Shown piece after piece: positions 9,471 through 17,841 of a stretch of DNA of 64,000 nt. A program made the position numbers and the translations under genes. The notes below the pieces were generated by a model. It was not told the origin of the DNA. It was given only the letters and a program-made list of their open reading frames with translations, and made no database searches. The stretch lies in the NCBI RefSeq assembly GCF_002887735.1, contig NZ_PKQP01000006.1, positions 124,001-188,000 of the forward strand. The letters are read 5' to 3'. This DNA comes from Stenotrophomonas bentonitica. Lineage in GTDB: Bacteria; Pseudomonadota; Gammaproteobacteria; Xanthomonadales; Xanthomonadaceae. Numbering within the stretch: position 1 is the stretch's first letter; each line of letters starts with the position of its first letter.

Positions 9471-9584
9471 TCAGAACGGAATATCGTCATCAGCGAAGTC
9501 GTCCATCGGCGGCGCCGACTGCTGCGGAGCCTGCTGCTGCGGGCGCTGCTGGCCGTAGCCACCACCCCCACCGCCACCACCGCC
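9471..9584 (-). pseudogene. ssb: SSB C-terminal tail beyond the amber codon
   Basis: 37 sense codons in frame with ssb, followed by TGA: a Gly run, YGQQRPQQQAPQQ, and the conserved tip MDDFADDDIPF. There is no start codon or ribosome site of its own. The tip matches the conserved DDDIPF end of bacterial SSB, so this stretch has clearly been part of the protein until recently, or still is through readthrough or error in the base call. Confidence 0.85.
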
Positions 9585-9986
9585 CTACTCCTGGCGCGGG
9601 GCCTGCTGGCGCTGCGGACGTTCGCCGCCACCGCCACCGCCACCACCGCCTTCACGGCCACCGAGCATCTGCATTTCATCGGCGATGATGTCGGTGGAGT
9701 ACTTCTCCACGCCATCCTGGCCGGTGTACTTGTCGTAACGCAGGCTGCCTTCGACGTAGACCGAGCTGCCCTTGCGCAGGTACTCACCAGCGATCTCGCC
9801 GAGCTTCCCGAAGAACACCACGCGGTGCCATTCGGTACGCTCCTGCTGGTTGCCATCCTTGTCCTTGCGGACGCTGGTGGTGGCCAGGCTGATCCGGGTG
9901 ATCGCCATACCGCCCTGGGTGTACTTCACGTCCGGGTCGTTGCCGAGGTTGCCGACCAGGATGACTTTATTGATGCCGCGCGCCAT
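9585..9986 (-). CDS. ssb: Single-stranded DNA-binding protein, frame ends at an internal amber codon
   Basis: The OB-fold of SSB is complete: [71 protein letters not shown] and [13 protein letters not shown], followed by a Gly-rich linker. Translation stops after 133 residues at TAG (9585-9587). In the same frame the sequence continues for 37 more codons with a second Gly-rich run and ends MDDFADDDIPF, the acidic tip that recruits partner proteins, before TGA at 9471. Full length would be about 171 residues, near the usual size in this family. SSB binds single-stranded DNA in replication and repair, and its tip is normally essential. A sequencing error or nonsense mutation of a TAC or TAT codon is the simplest explanation. 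Confidence 0.9.
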   Translation of the reverse strand: MARGINKVILVGNLGNDPDVKYTQGGMAITRISLATTSVRKDKDGNQQERTEWHRVVFFGKLGEIAGEYLRKGSSVYVEGSLRYDKYTGQDGVEKYSTDIIADEMQMLGGREGGGGGGGGGERPQRQQAPRQE

Positions 9987-10298
9987 AGGGTTGCTCTTCC
10001 GTTGTCCGAGGGCAGGCCGCAGTCATATCACAGCCCCGGGCGGGGTGCAGATCTGCCGGGCCGCCCTTGGGAGAATTGGGGGGATCCAGATTGCACCATC
10101 TTATCATCGCCGCCGTCCCCGACCCTGTCGGAATTCCGGCCGGGAACGACCGGAAACCTGCTCGAGCCATATGCCGCAACGGTGACGGCGGTTCAGTCCC
10201 CGCGCCGCAGGCCGCTGGCCGCCAGCCCGAGGGACCTCCCGGCCCCGCCATCACGGCGCATGGCATGATGTCTCTTCACTGTCTCCCCGCCTGCTGAA

Positions 10299-11330
10299 AT
10301 GACCATCCGCGGTAAAGCCACCTCCCTCGATATTGCCCACCTGGCCGGCGTCTCCCAGCCCACGGTGTCGCGGGCGCTGCGCGGCAGCCCGATGGTCAAC
10401 GCCGAAACTCGGCAGCGGATCCTGGCCATCGCCCGGGAGCTGAACTACAAGGTCGACAAGAACGCCTCCAGCCTGCGCCTGCGCAATGCCGGCACACTGG
10501 CCCTGCTGTTCTTCGAGGACCCGACCAATGACGATTCGCTGATCAACCCGTTCTTCCACGCGATGCTCGGCTCGATCACGCGGGCCTGCGCGCTGCGCGG
10601 TTATGACCTGCTGGTCTCCTTCCAGCAGCTGTCCACTGACTGGCAGGCCGATTACGAGGACAGCAACAAGGCCGACGGCATCATCCTGCTCGGCTATGGC
10701 GACTACCACGAGTCGCGCGAGCGCCTGCAGCGGCTGGTCGAGCAAGGCACCCACTTCGTGCGCTGGGGCGCTTCCCTGCCCGACCAGCCCGGTGTCTCGA
10801 TCGGCAGCGACAACTTCCAGGGCGGTTTCGACATCACCGCCCACCTGCTCGACCAGGGCTGCCGCCGGATCGCGTTCGTCGGCCACGCTTCCAGCCACTA
10901 TCCCGAGTTCGAGCAGCGCTATCGCGGCCACGTCGACGCAATGCGGGCGCGAGGCCTCACCGCCGAGCCCTCGCTGCAACACGATGCGATCACCACCGAG
11001 CAGTCCGGCTTCGATGCCTGCCAGGCGCTGCTGGCACGCGGTGAGCGTATCGATGGGCTGTGCGCGGCCAGCGACCTGATCGCGATCGGTGCGATGCGCG
11101 CCCTGCGCGAGCATGGCCTGCGCGTGCCTGAGGACGTGGCGGTCACCGGCTTCGATGACATCCCGCTGGCCGCCTCGGTGTCCCCGCCGCTGTCCACGGT
11201 GCAGCAGGACACCAAGCAGGCCGGGCACCTGCTGGTGGAGAAGCTGTTGGCGCTGATCGACGGCCAGCCGGTGGAAGGCCAGAGCATCGCGGTGAAGCAG
11301 GTGCTGCGGGAATCCTCGCTGCGCCGCTGA
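10299..11330 (+). CDS. LacI-family transcriptional regulator
   Basis: Complete LacI/GalR regulator of 343 residues. Helix-turn-helix SLDIAHLAGVSQPTVSRALR at residues 9-28, hinge, then a sugar-binding core with IDGLCAASDLIAIGAM, VPEDVAVTGFDDIPLA and the C-terminal QVLRESS, all typical. No Shine-Dalgarno sequence is evident before ATG 10299, so a leaderless message is possible. It is the only LacI-type gene near the alpha-glucan cluster (18.4-31.3 kb) and therefore a candidate for binding TGCATACGTATTCA there, but it is about 7 kb away and the link is unproven. It faces ssb divergently across a 312-bp gap where I see only a TTCCGG...CCGGAA inverted repeat (10131-10152). Confidence 0.9.
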   Translation: MTIRGKATSLDIAHLAGVSQPTVSRALRGSPMVNAETRQRILAIARELNYKVDKNASSLRLRNAGTLALLFFEDPTNDDSLINPFFHAMLGSITRACALRGYDLLVSFQQLSTDWQADYEDSNKADGIILLGYGDYHESRERLQRLVEQGTHFVRWGASLPDQPGVSIGSDNFQGGFDITAHLLDQGCRRIAFVGHASSHYPEFEQRYRGHVDAMRARGLTAEPSLQHDAITTEQSGFDACQALLARGERIDGLCAASDLIAIGAMRALREHGLRVPEDVAVTGFDDIPLAASVSPPLSTVQQDTKQAGHLLVEKLLALIDGQPVEGQSIAVKQVLRESSLRR

Positions 11331-11348
11331 CCGTCCACCGCTGTTGGC

Positions 11349-11675
11349 TTATTTCAAGCGGCGATCCAGCACGAAGTACACCACGTTGCCCAGACCGGTC
11401 GCCCCGAGCAGCAGCGCGATCGCACCCGGCGTGACCCGGTCGATGCCGAGCAGATCGACCAGCCCGAAGGCCAGGGCCAGGGTCAACATCACGCAGCCCC
11501 AATGCAGCGCGGCCAGCCGGCGCTTGGTGGTATCGCCGGCCAGCAGCGAACGCACCAGCTCTTCCGAGCCGCGGGCTTCGACGATACGGCGGCGCGTGTG
11601 GCCATCGACCACGCTCTTGATGGCATACACGATGCCGAGGATCAGGACGACGGGCAGAATCAGGTTGTAATCCAT
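11349..11675 (-). CDS. Small membrane protein, DUF6249-like
   Basis: Protein of 108 residues with about three hydrophobic segments (YNLILPVVLILGIVYAI; the segment around GCVMLTLALAFGLVDLL; TPGAIALLLGATGLGNVVYFVL) and a basic, charged region after the first (HTRRRIVEARGSEELVRSLL). Similar small inner-membrane proteins labelled DUF6249 are found beside ECF sigma genes in Xanthomonadaceae. It is divergent from the sigma gene and has its own ECF-type promoter (11712-11740) matching that of the sigma gene, so it probably belongs to the sigma regulon. The start ATG (11673-11675) is chosen because the longer frame overlaps the sigma gene. Function unknown. Confidence 0.75.
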   Translation of the reverse strand: MDYNLILPVVLILGIVYAIKSVVDGHTRRRIVEARGSEELVRSLLAGDTTKRRLAALHWGCVMLTLALAFGLVDLLGIDRVTPGAIALLLGATGLGNVVYFVLDRRLK

Positions 11676-11711
11676 GGTGCGTTCGTTCCGTTGAGGAGGG
11701 GCTTGTCCACT

Positions 11712-11740
11712 GAGATACGGCCAGCGCGGGATCGGTTGCA
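11712..11740 (-). promoter_or_regulatory. ECF-sigma promoter for small membrane protein
   Basis: Minus strand TGCAACC, 14 bases, CGTATCTC. It is exactly the same pair of elements and spacing as the promoter on the opposite strand at 11752-11780. The expected start leaves a leader of about 30 bases before ATG 11675. Confidence 0.75.
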
Positions 11741-11751
11741 CGGAACACGGT

Positions 11752-11780
11752 TGCAACCGGAGAGGCACTCGACGTATCTC
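11752..11780 (+). promoter_or_regulatory. ECF-sigma promoter for the sigma gene (autoregulation)
   Basis: TGCAACC (11752-11758), 14 bases, CGTATCTC (11773-11780). It is back to back with an identical promoter on the other strand. The predicted start point falls at about 11785-11788, directly before ATG 11789, so the transcript would be leaderless or nearly so. Confidence 0.75.
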
Positions 11781-11788
11781 TATGGAAC

Positions 11789-12388
11789 ATGCGCACATCG
11801 CAGCCCCCTCCTGCCGACGGTCTCGATGCCGACCGGAAACTGGTCGACGCCATTCTGTCGCGCAAGCCCGGGGCGTTCGAGCAGCTGGTGCGGGAGTATC
11901 AAGGCCTTTGCTGGCGCGTGGTCGATCGCATGGTCCGCCACCCCGACGACACCCGTGAGCTGTGTCAGGAAGCCTTCCTGCGCATCCATCAGACGTTGCA
12001 TCAATACCGCGGCGAGAGCGCACTGAAATCCTGGGTCGCGCAGGTTGCCTATTCGATCGCCAAGCGGCACCTGGAACGGCGACGCATCCCACTGGTGGAG
12101 AACACCGTAAGCGACGACGGCACCGCCTTGATCGATCGGGTCGGCGATGGCATCGATCTGGAAGCCCTGACCAGCGAGCAGGACATCAACGCCCACCTGC
12201 ATGCGGCCATCGACGCCCTGCCCCCGCTGCAGCGCACCCTGCTCACGCTCTATCATCTGGAAGAGATCTCCATCGCCGAGATCGCCACCCTTACCGACCT
12301 GGCCGAAGGCACCATCAAGAGCCACCTGTTCCGCAGCCGCAAGCGGCTGCGCGAACTGCTCGAATCCCGCATTGGAGTGCCCGCATGA
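11789..12388 (+). CDS. ECF-type RNA polymerase sigma factor
   Basis: Sigma-70 family protein of 199 residues with only regions 2 and 4. Region 2: FEQLVREYQGLCWRVVDRMV and DTRELCQEAFLRIHQTLHQY (residues about 31-75). Region 4: LPPLQRTLLTLYHLEEISIAEIA and LAEGTIKSHLFRSRKRLREL near residues 140-192. ECF factors direct polymerase to stress or envelope-response promoters and usually transcribe their own gene; the matching promoter pair upstream fits that. The next gene overlaps its stop by four bases (ATGA) and is a likely regulator. The ABC/peptidase genes that follow 68 bp further on may share the transcript, but have no copy of the promoter motif of their own. Confidence 0.92.
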   Translation: MRTSQPPPADGLDADRKLVDAILSRKPGAFEQLVREYQGLCWRVVDRMVRHPDDTRELCQEAFLRIHQTLHQYRGESALKSWVAQVAYSIAKRHLERRRIPLVENTVSDDGTALIDRVGDGIDLEALTSEQDINAHLHAAIDALPPLQRTLLTLYHLEEISIAEIATLTDLAEGTIKSHLFRSRKRLRELLESRIGVPA

Positions 12389-12801
12389 GCAGCGCAGACG
12401 ATTTCCGGATCGACCCCGACGAATGGCAGGCCCAGGAACGCGGGCTGCGCGCGGCGCTGAGCGGCCAACGCGCTGGACCGGACGCCACCGATTACCTGCG
12501 TATTGCCCAGGCGATCGCCTCTGCGCCGCAGAGCGGGCCGCCGATGCGCTTCGCCCGCGATGTCGCCGTGCACATCGCCCGGCATGACGCCGGGATCGAA
12601 CGCTGGGTCTCCCGGGCCCTGCTGGCGGTGCTGGCGGTCGCGGTGCTGGCGTTGGTTTCGCTGTTCGGCCCGGCATGGTGGCGCGCGATCGAGCACGCCG
12701 CGGGCAGCGCGGCGACCGGGTGGCTGCTGGCTGGCGCAGCCTGCGTGGCGCTGTCGTGGCTGGCGGCTCGTTGGCGGGCGTCCGGCCGGAAGCACCCATG
12801 A
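12385..12801 (+). CDS. Membrane protein, candidate anti-sigma factor
   Basis: Protein of 138 residues with a hydrophilic N-terminal half and two hydrophobic helices (around ALLAVLAVAVLALVSLFG and GWLLAGAACVALSWLAA) near residues 75-95 and 112-130. It overlaps the sigma gene (ATGA), the usual arrangement for a sigma/anti-sigma pair, and the N-terminal half would face the cytoplasm where it could hold the sigma factor. No zinc-binding HxxxCxxC anti-sigma motif is present, so the assignment rests on position and topology. An unrelated membrane protein of the same operon is possible. Confidence 0.65.
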   Translation: MSSADDFRIDPDEWQAQERGLRAALSGQRAGPDATDYLRIAQAIASAPQSGPPMRFARDVAVHIARHDAGIERWVSRALLAVLAVAVLALVSLFGPAWWRAIEHAAGSAATGWLLAGAACVALSWLAARWRASGRKHP

Positions 12802-12869
12802 CTTACGGCGGATGCAGGCTATCTGAATAGGGCGGATAACCGATCCATCGCCCATGGGAAGCTGTCCGC

Positions 12870-13763
12870 ATGCTTGAGATCCGCGCGCTGTCCAAGACGT
12901 ACGCCAATGGGGTCCACGCCCTTGCCGGTGTCACCCTCGATATTCCCCGCGGCATGTTCGGGCTGCTCGGCCCGAACGGCGCCGGCAAGTCCTCGCTGAT
13001 GCGCACCCTGGCCACGCTGCAGGAAGCGGACAGCGGCACCGCCACGTTGTCGATTCCGGGCGAGGCGAGCATTGATGTGCTGCGTGACAAGGATGCGGTG
13101 CGCCGGCGGCTGGGGTATCTACCGCAGGACTTCGGCGTGTATCCCAAGGTCAGTGCACTGGATCTGCTTGAGCATTTCGCGGTGCTCAAAGGCCTCACCC
13201 ACAAGGGCCAGCGCCGCGAGGTGGTGGATGCCCTGCTGCAGCAGGTCAATCTGTGGGACGCGCGCAAGCGCAAGCTGGGCACGTACTCCGGCGGCATGCG
13301 CCAGCGCTTCGGCATCGCGCAGGCGCTGCTCGGCGACCCACGCCTGGTGATCGTCGATGAACCTACCGCCGGGCTCGACCCGGAAGAGCGAAACCGCTTC
13401 CTCAACCTGCTTGCCGCGATCGGCGAGAACGTAGCGGTGATCCTGTCCACGCACATCGTCGAGGATGTCACCGACCTGTGCCCGAGCATGGCCATCATGA
13501 ACAAGGGGCAGGTGCTGCTGACCGGCAAGCCCAGCGATGCGATCGACGCGCTGCAGCACCAGGTCTGGCGCAAGCAGGTGGACGTTGCCGAACTGCCCGC
13601 CTACGAAGCCAACCATGTGGTGCTGTCCACCCGCCTGGTCGGTGGCCGGCCGGTGATCCACGTGCACAGCGCGACCGACCCCGGCGACGGCTTCGCCGCC
13701 GTTGCTCCCGATCTGGAAGACGTCTATTTCCAGCGACTGCGCCTGCAGTCGCGGGCCGCCTGA
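12870..13763 (+). CDS. ABC transporter ATP-binding protein
   Basis: ATPase of 297 residues with Walker A GPNGAGKS (residues about 34-41), Q-loop GYLPQDFGVYP, signature YSGGMRQRFGIAQAL, Walker B RLVIVDEPTAGLDPE and the H-loop STHIVED. The last 60 residues, after the ATPase core, are a short extension. It pairs with the permease/peptidase gene that starts 13 bp later. Exporter-type ATPases of this branch (CcmA-like) couple ATP hydrolysis to large two-domain permeases; the exported or extracted substrate is unknown. Confidence 0.92.
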   Translation: MLEIRALSKTYANGVHALAGVTLDIPRGMFGLLGPNGAGKSSLMRTLATLQEADSGTATLSIPGEASIDVLRDKDAVRRRLGYLPQDFGVYPKVSALDLLEHFAVLKGLTHKGQRREVVDALLQQVNLWDARKRKLGTYSGGMRQRFGIAQALLGDPRLVIVDEPTAGLDPEERNRFLNLLAAIGENVAVILSTHIVEDVTDLCPSMAIMNKGQVLLTGKPSDAIDALQHQVWRKQVDVAELPAYEANHVVLSTRLVGGRPVIHVHSATDPGDGFAAVAPDLEDVYFQRLRLQSRAA

Positions 13764-13776
13764 CCGGAGCCCGCCG

Positions 13777-16700
13777 ATGATCGCTGCCTTCTTCCGCTTC
13801 GAGCTGCGCGAGCAGCTCCGTTCCCCGCTGCTGTGGCTGCTGGCGGGCCTGTTCGCGCTGATGGCCTTCGGTGCGGCCTCCTCCGACGCCGTACAGATCG
13901 GCGGCGGCGCCGGCAATGTGCACAGCAATGCGCCAACCGTGATCGCCTCGATGCTGGGCATCTTCACCCTGCTCGGCATGCTGGTGTCCACGCTGTTCGT
14001 CAGCAACGCGTTGCTGCGCGACTTCGACCTGGGCACCGCCGAGCTGATCTTCGCCAGCCCGATCAAACGCCGCGACTATCTGGCAGGGCGCATCGGTGCG
14101 GCCCTGGTCAGCGGGCTGCTGGTCTACATGATCATCGCCCTGGGCCTGGCGCTGGGGCCGTTCATGCCCTGGGTGGATCCGGCCCGCATGGGCCCGGTCT
14201 CGCTGTACAGCTACGTGTGGGCCTTCGGGGTGATCGTGATCCCGAACCTGGTCTTCACCACGGCGCTGCTGGCGTTGCTCGCGGCCACCACGCGCTCGAT
14301 CCTGTGGGTCTACATCGGCGTGATCGGTTACTTCGTGCTGTACGGCGTCAGCGCCGCCCTGCTCAGCGACATCGACAACACCTGGGTGGCCGTGTTGAGC
14401 GAGCCGCTCGGCCTGCGCGCGCTGTCACGGACCATCCGCTACTGGTCGGTGGCCGAGCGCAACAGCGGCCTGCCCGCCGTGGCCGGTCAGCTGCTGGCCA
14501 ACCGCGCGCTGTGGCTGGGCGTGGCGGCCGTACTGTACGCCGCCACGTTCGCCTTGTTCCGCACCGAACGCAGCGGCAGCGCCGGACGTCGCTGGGGACG
14601 CAGGACCGCCCTCGTGACGACCGCGCCCGCACAGCGGCCGAGCCAGGTCGTAGTGCCCCGCGTGGTGCCGGGCCACGGCGCCGGCACCGCCTGGAGGCAG
14701 TTCCTGCACCAGGTCCGCTTCGACACCAGCGGCGTGCTGCGCAGCGTGCCGTTCCTGGTGCTGCTGGTACTGGGGCTGTGCAACTTCCTGCCCGGCGCGC
14801 TGTTCCGCCAGACCCTGTACGGCACGCCAATCTGGCCGGTCACCTCGGAGATGCTGACCGCCCTGCAGGGCGCCTACAGCTGGCTGCTGATCATCATCGT
14901 GCTGTTCTTCGCCGGCGAACTGGTCTGGAAAGAGCGCGCGGCCCGGATCAATGAAGTCACCGATGCGATGCCCGTCCCCAACTGGGTCCCGCTGCTGGCC
15001 AAGTTCGCCACGCTGGTGGCGGTGATCGCCTGCTTCCAGGCGATCGGTGCGCTGGCCGCGATCGCGGTGCAGCTGAGCAAGGGCTACACGCAGATCGAGC
15101 CACTGGTGTATCTCAAGACCCTGGCACTGGACTCGGCCGTCTACCTGTTGATGGGCGGCCTGGCGCTGGTGCTGCAGGTGCTGACCAACAACAAGTTCAT
15201 CGGCTACGCGCTGCTGATCGTGGTGATGATCGGCCAGGCGGTGCTGGGCATGCTCGACTACACCCAGAACCTGTACAACTTCGGCAGCTGGCCGATCGCG
15301 CCGTACTCGGACATGAACGGCTACGGCCATTTCCTGCCGGGGCAACTGGCTTTCCAGGGCTACTGGGCGCTGTTCCTGCTGGCGCTGCTGTGTGTCGCCT
15401 CGGCGTTCTGGGTCCGTGGTGTCGGCACCAGCCTGCGCCAGCGCCTGGTGCTGGCGGGCCGTCGCCTGCGCGGCCCGGCCGGGCTGGGCGCCGCCGTCGC
15501 AACGCTGGCCTTCATCGGGCTGGGCGGCTGGCTGTACTGGAGCACCAACATCCGCAACGAATTCCTCTCACCGGACCAGCAGCTGGACCTGCAGGCCCGC
15601 TACGAGCGTGAACTGTCGCGCTACCGCGACCTGCCGCAGCCGCGCATCGTCGCGGTGGACAACCGGATCGACCTGCACCCGGAAACCCAGTCGGTGGTGA
15701 TCGATGCGTACTGGACGGTGCGCAACACCCACACCACCCCCATCGCGCAGCTGCACGTGGCGATGAACGACGACAAGCAGCTGACCGCGGTCGACCTGGG
15801 CGGCCAGACGCTGGCGATGCATGACGCCGACCTGGGCTATCGCATCTACCAGCTGACCGCCCCGCTGCAGCCAGGGGAGGAACGCCGCATCCACTTCCGC
15901 GTCAACCAGCATCCGACCGGCATCACCTCCGATCAGGCGCCCACCGACCTGGTGGAGAACGGCAGTTTCTTCAACAGCCGGCTGCTGCCCTCGTTCGGGT
16001 ACGACCAGGGCGTGCAGATCACCGACCGCAACGAACGCCGCAAGCGCGGCCTCGGCGAACCGAGCCGCATGCCCAAGCTGGAGGACCAGGCCGCCCGCGC
16101 GAACAATTACGTGACCGACGATGCCGACTGGCTGGCCTTCCGCAGCACCATCTGCACCGCGCCGGACCAGATCGCGCTGGCGCCGGGCTACCTGCAGCAC
16201 GAAGCGACCATCAACGGGCGGCGCTGCTTCAGCTACGCCATGGACCGGCCGATGCTGAACTTCTATGCCTACCTGTCGGCCCGCTGGGAAGTGAAGCGGG
16301 CGACGTACCAGGGCGTGCCGATCGAGGTGTACTACGATGCGCGCCACGGCTACAACGTGGACCGCATGATCGAAGCCGTGGAGAAGTCGCTGGCGTATTA
16401 CGAAGCCAACTTCACGCCGTACCAGCACCGGCAGGTGCGCATCATCGAGTTCCCGGGCTACGCGCGTTTCGCCCAGTCGTTCGCCAACACCATCCCCTAC
16501 TCCGAATCGATCGGCTTCATCGCCGACCTGCGCAACCGTGACAAGGTGGACTACGTGTTCTACGTGACCGCCCACGAGGTCGCGCACCAGTGGTGGGCGC
16601 ACCAGGTGATCGGTGCCAACGTACAGGGCGCGACGATGTTGTCCGAATCGCTGTCCCAGTACTCGGCGCTGATGGTGATGGAGAAGGAGTACGGGCGGCA

Positions 16701-17361
16701 GCAGATGCGTCAGTTCCTGAAGACGGAACTGGATGGCTACCTGTCCGGGCGTGGCAGCGAGGGTATCGAGGAGCTGCCGTTGGCACGGGTGGAGAACCAG
16801 CAGTACATCCACTACGAAAAGGGCTCACTGGCGTTCTACCGCCTGCGCGAAGAGATCGGCGAGGCCGCACTCAACCGTGCGCTCAAGCGTTTCCTGCAGG
16901 ACAAGGGCTTCCAGCAACCGCCCTACACCACCTCGACCGAACTGCTGGGCTACATCCGGGCGGAGACGCCGGCCGACCGCCAGCAACTGGTGACCGATCT
17001 GTTCGAGAAGATCAGCTTCTACGACAACCGCGTGCTGGCCGCGACCGCGCGCAAGCGGGCGGACGGCAAGTACGACGTCACGCTGAAGCTGCATGCCGAA
17101 AAGCGCTATGCCGACGGTGACGGCAAGGAGACCGCTGGCGCCATGGACGACTGGATCGAGCTCGGCGTGTTTGCCAACGCCCCCTCGGGCAAGGAGCGCG
17201 ACCAGAAGGTGCTGTACCTGCAGCGCCACCACGTCACCGAGGCCAACCCGTCGATCACCGTGACGGTGGACGGCAAGCCGGATGAAGCGGGCTTCGATCC
17301 CTACAACAAACTGATCGATCGGGTCTCCTCGGACAACCGGCGCAAGGTGACGCTGCAGTAG
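13777..17361 (+). CDS. ABC transporter permease fused to M1-family aminopeptidase
   Basis: Protein of 1194 residues. Residues about 1-260 and 310-590 each hold a hydrophobic ABC-2-type permease module; the rest, after a last membrane helix near VATLAFIGLGGWLYW, is a periplasmic M1 metallopeptidase. The zinc site is HEVAH at 933-937 with the distal Glu at 957 in LSESLSQY, one residue further than the usual 18-residue gap; PYSESIGF may supply the N-terminus-recognising Glu in place of GAMEN. Such fusions occur in Bacteroidetes and Xanthomonadaceae. Coupling peptidase and transporter suggests processing or extraction of peptides at the outer face of the inner membrane. ATG 13777 is chosen right after the ATPase stop with GGAG upstream. 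Confidence 0.88.
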   Translation: MIAAFFRFELREQLRSPLLWLLAGLFALMAFGAASSDAVQIGGGAGNVHSNAPTVIASMLGIFTLLGMLVSTLFVSNALLRDFDLGTAELIFASPIKRRDYLAGRIGAALVSGLLVYMIIALGLALGPFMPWVDPARMGPVSLYSYVWAFGVIVIPNLVFTTALLALLAATTRSILWVYIGVIGYFVLYGVSAALLSDIDNTWVAVLSEPLGLRALSRTIRYWSVAERNSGLPAVAGQLLANRALWLGVAAVLYAATFALFRTERSGSAGRRWGRRTALVTTAPAQRPSQVVVPRVVPGHGAGTAWRQFLHQVRFDTSGVLRSVPFLVLLVLGLCNFLPGALFRQTLYGTPIWPVTSEMLTALQGAYSWLLIIIVLFFAGELVWKERAARINEVTDAMPVPNWVPLLAKFATLVAVIACFQAIGALAAIAVQLSKGYTQIEPLVYLKTLALDSAVYLLMGGLALVLQVLTNNKFIGYALLIVVMIGQAVLGMLDYTQNLYNFGSWPIAPYSDMNGYGHFLPGQLAFQGYWALFLLALLCVASAFWVRGVGTSLRQRLVLAGRRLRGPAGLGAAVATLAFIGLGGWLYWSTNIRNEFLSPDQQLDLQARYERELSRYRDLPQPRIVAVDNRIDLHPETQSVVIDAYWTVRNTHTTPIAQLHVAMNDDKQLTAVDLGGQTLAMHDADLGYRIYQLTAPLQPGEERRIHFRVNQHPTGITSDQAPTDLVENGSFFNSRLLPSFGYDQGVQITDRNERRKRGLGEPSRMPKLEDQAARANNYVTDDADWLAFRSTICTAPDQIALAPGYLQHEATINGRRCFSYAMDRPMLNFYAYLSARWEVKRATYQGVPIEVYYDARHGYNVDRMIEAVEKSLAYYEANFTPYQHRQVRIIEFPGYARFAQSFANTIPYSESIGFIADLRNRDKVDYVFYVTAHEVAHQWWAHQVIGANVQGATMLSESLSQYSALMVMEKEYGRQQMRQFLKTELDGYLSGRGSEGIEELPLARVENQQYIHYEKGSLAFYRLREEIGEAALNRALKRFLQDKGFQQPPYTTSTELLGYIRAETPADRQQLVTDLFEKISFYDNRVLAATARKRADGKYDVTLKLHAEKRYADGDGKETAGAMDDWIELGVFANAPSGKERDQKVLYLQRHHVTEANPSITVTVDGKPDEAGFDPYNKLIDRVSSDNRRKVTLQ

Positions 17362-17370
17362 AACGCAGCG

Positions 17371-17766
17371 TCAGCGCGGGCCGTCGGCGAAGTCCTTCAG
17401 GATTTCGCCGACGCCCGATGGCGAGATCTCAAACCCCAGCGGCGTGCCGGGGTTGATCACCACGCCGTAGCCGCCGGGAACGCGCTTGAGCACGTCCAGC
17501 ATCAGCATGCGGAGGGTGTGCGGGGCCTGCTGGCTGTGGAAACCGACCCGGCTCATATCGGTGAACACCGACACGTGCAGCACGCCCTGCTTGTCGAACA
17601 GCAGCGGATCGAAACCGCTGCCGTCCGGTGTCACCAGGCTGCCGGTGAGCAGCACCACCTCGGACGCCACGAAGGCCTTCATGAACAGGCCGATCGGCAG
17701 CTGGCCGTCCATTGCCGTCTTGAGCAGCGTTTCGATCGGGGTCTGGGGGGCAGCAGCGTCGGTCAT
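17371..17766 (-). CDS. SseB-family protein
   Basis: Protein of 131 residues matching the SseB N-terminal domain: IETLLKTAMDGQLPIGLFM, VVLLTGSLVTPDG, PLLFDKQGVLHVSVFTD and GYGVVINPGTPLGFEISP. The family is named after a protein that enhances serine sensitivity in E. coli. The domain occurs in many bacteria as a small stand-alone cytosolic protein and no enzymatic role is established. It is convergent with the ABC/peptidase gene, with nine bases between the stops, and is followed upstream by a SMAG repeat. No partner gene is evident. Confidence 0.75.
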   Translation of the reverse strand: MTDAAAPQTPIETLLKTAMDGQLPIGLFMKAFVASEVVLLTGSLVTPDGSGFDPLLFDKQGVLHVSVFTDMSRVGFHSQQAPHTLRMLMLDVLKRVPGGYGVVINPGTPLGFEISPSGVGEILKDFADGPR

Positions 17767-17817
17767 GGAATGCAGGGGTATGGGTGGGGTTCGCTAGTGT
17801 ACCGCCGGGGGTGCCAG

Positions 17818-17841
17818 GAGCCGGCCAGCGGCCGGCACTAC
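17818..17841 (-). repeat. SMAG (GTAG-headed) palindromic repeat
   Basis: Minus strand GTAGTGCCGGCCGCTGGCCG..., a GTAG head with a GCCGGCC/GGCCGGC stem. It matches the paired copies at 26169 and 26215. Single copy between the SseB and acetyltransferase genes. Confidence 0.8.

Noticed and set aside
10131..10152. TTCCGG...CCGGAA inverted repeat as LacI autoregulatory site
   Set aside because: It lacks the CG-centred form, is about 150 bp from the gene, and appears only once; chance is likely at this GC content.
9325..10268. Plus-strand frames overlapping ssb
   Set aside because: They are antisense to ssb and its terminator; composition is low-complexity Thr/Ala from the Gly codons.
11741..11760. 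GGAAC (11742-11746) as the -35 of the ECF promoter
   Set aside because: No fitting -10 at 16-17 bases; the TGCAACC/CGTATCTC pair is present on both strands with equal spacing and explains the region better.
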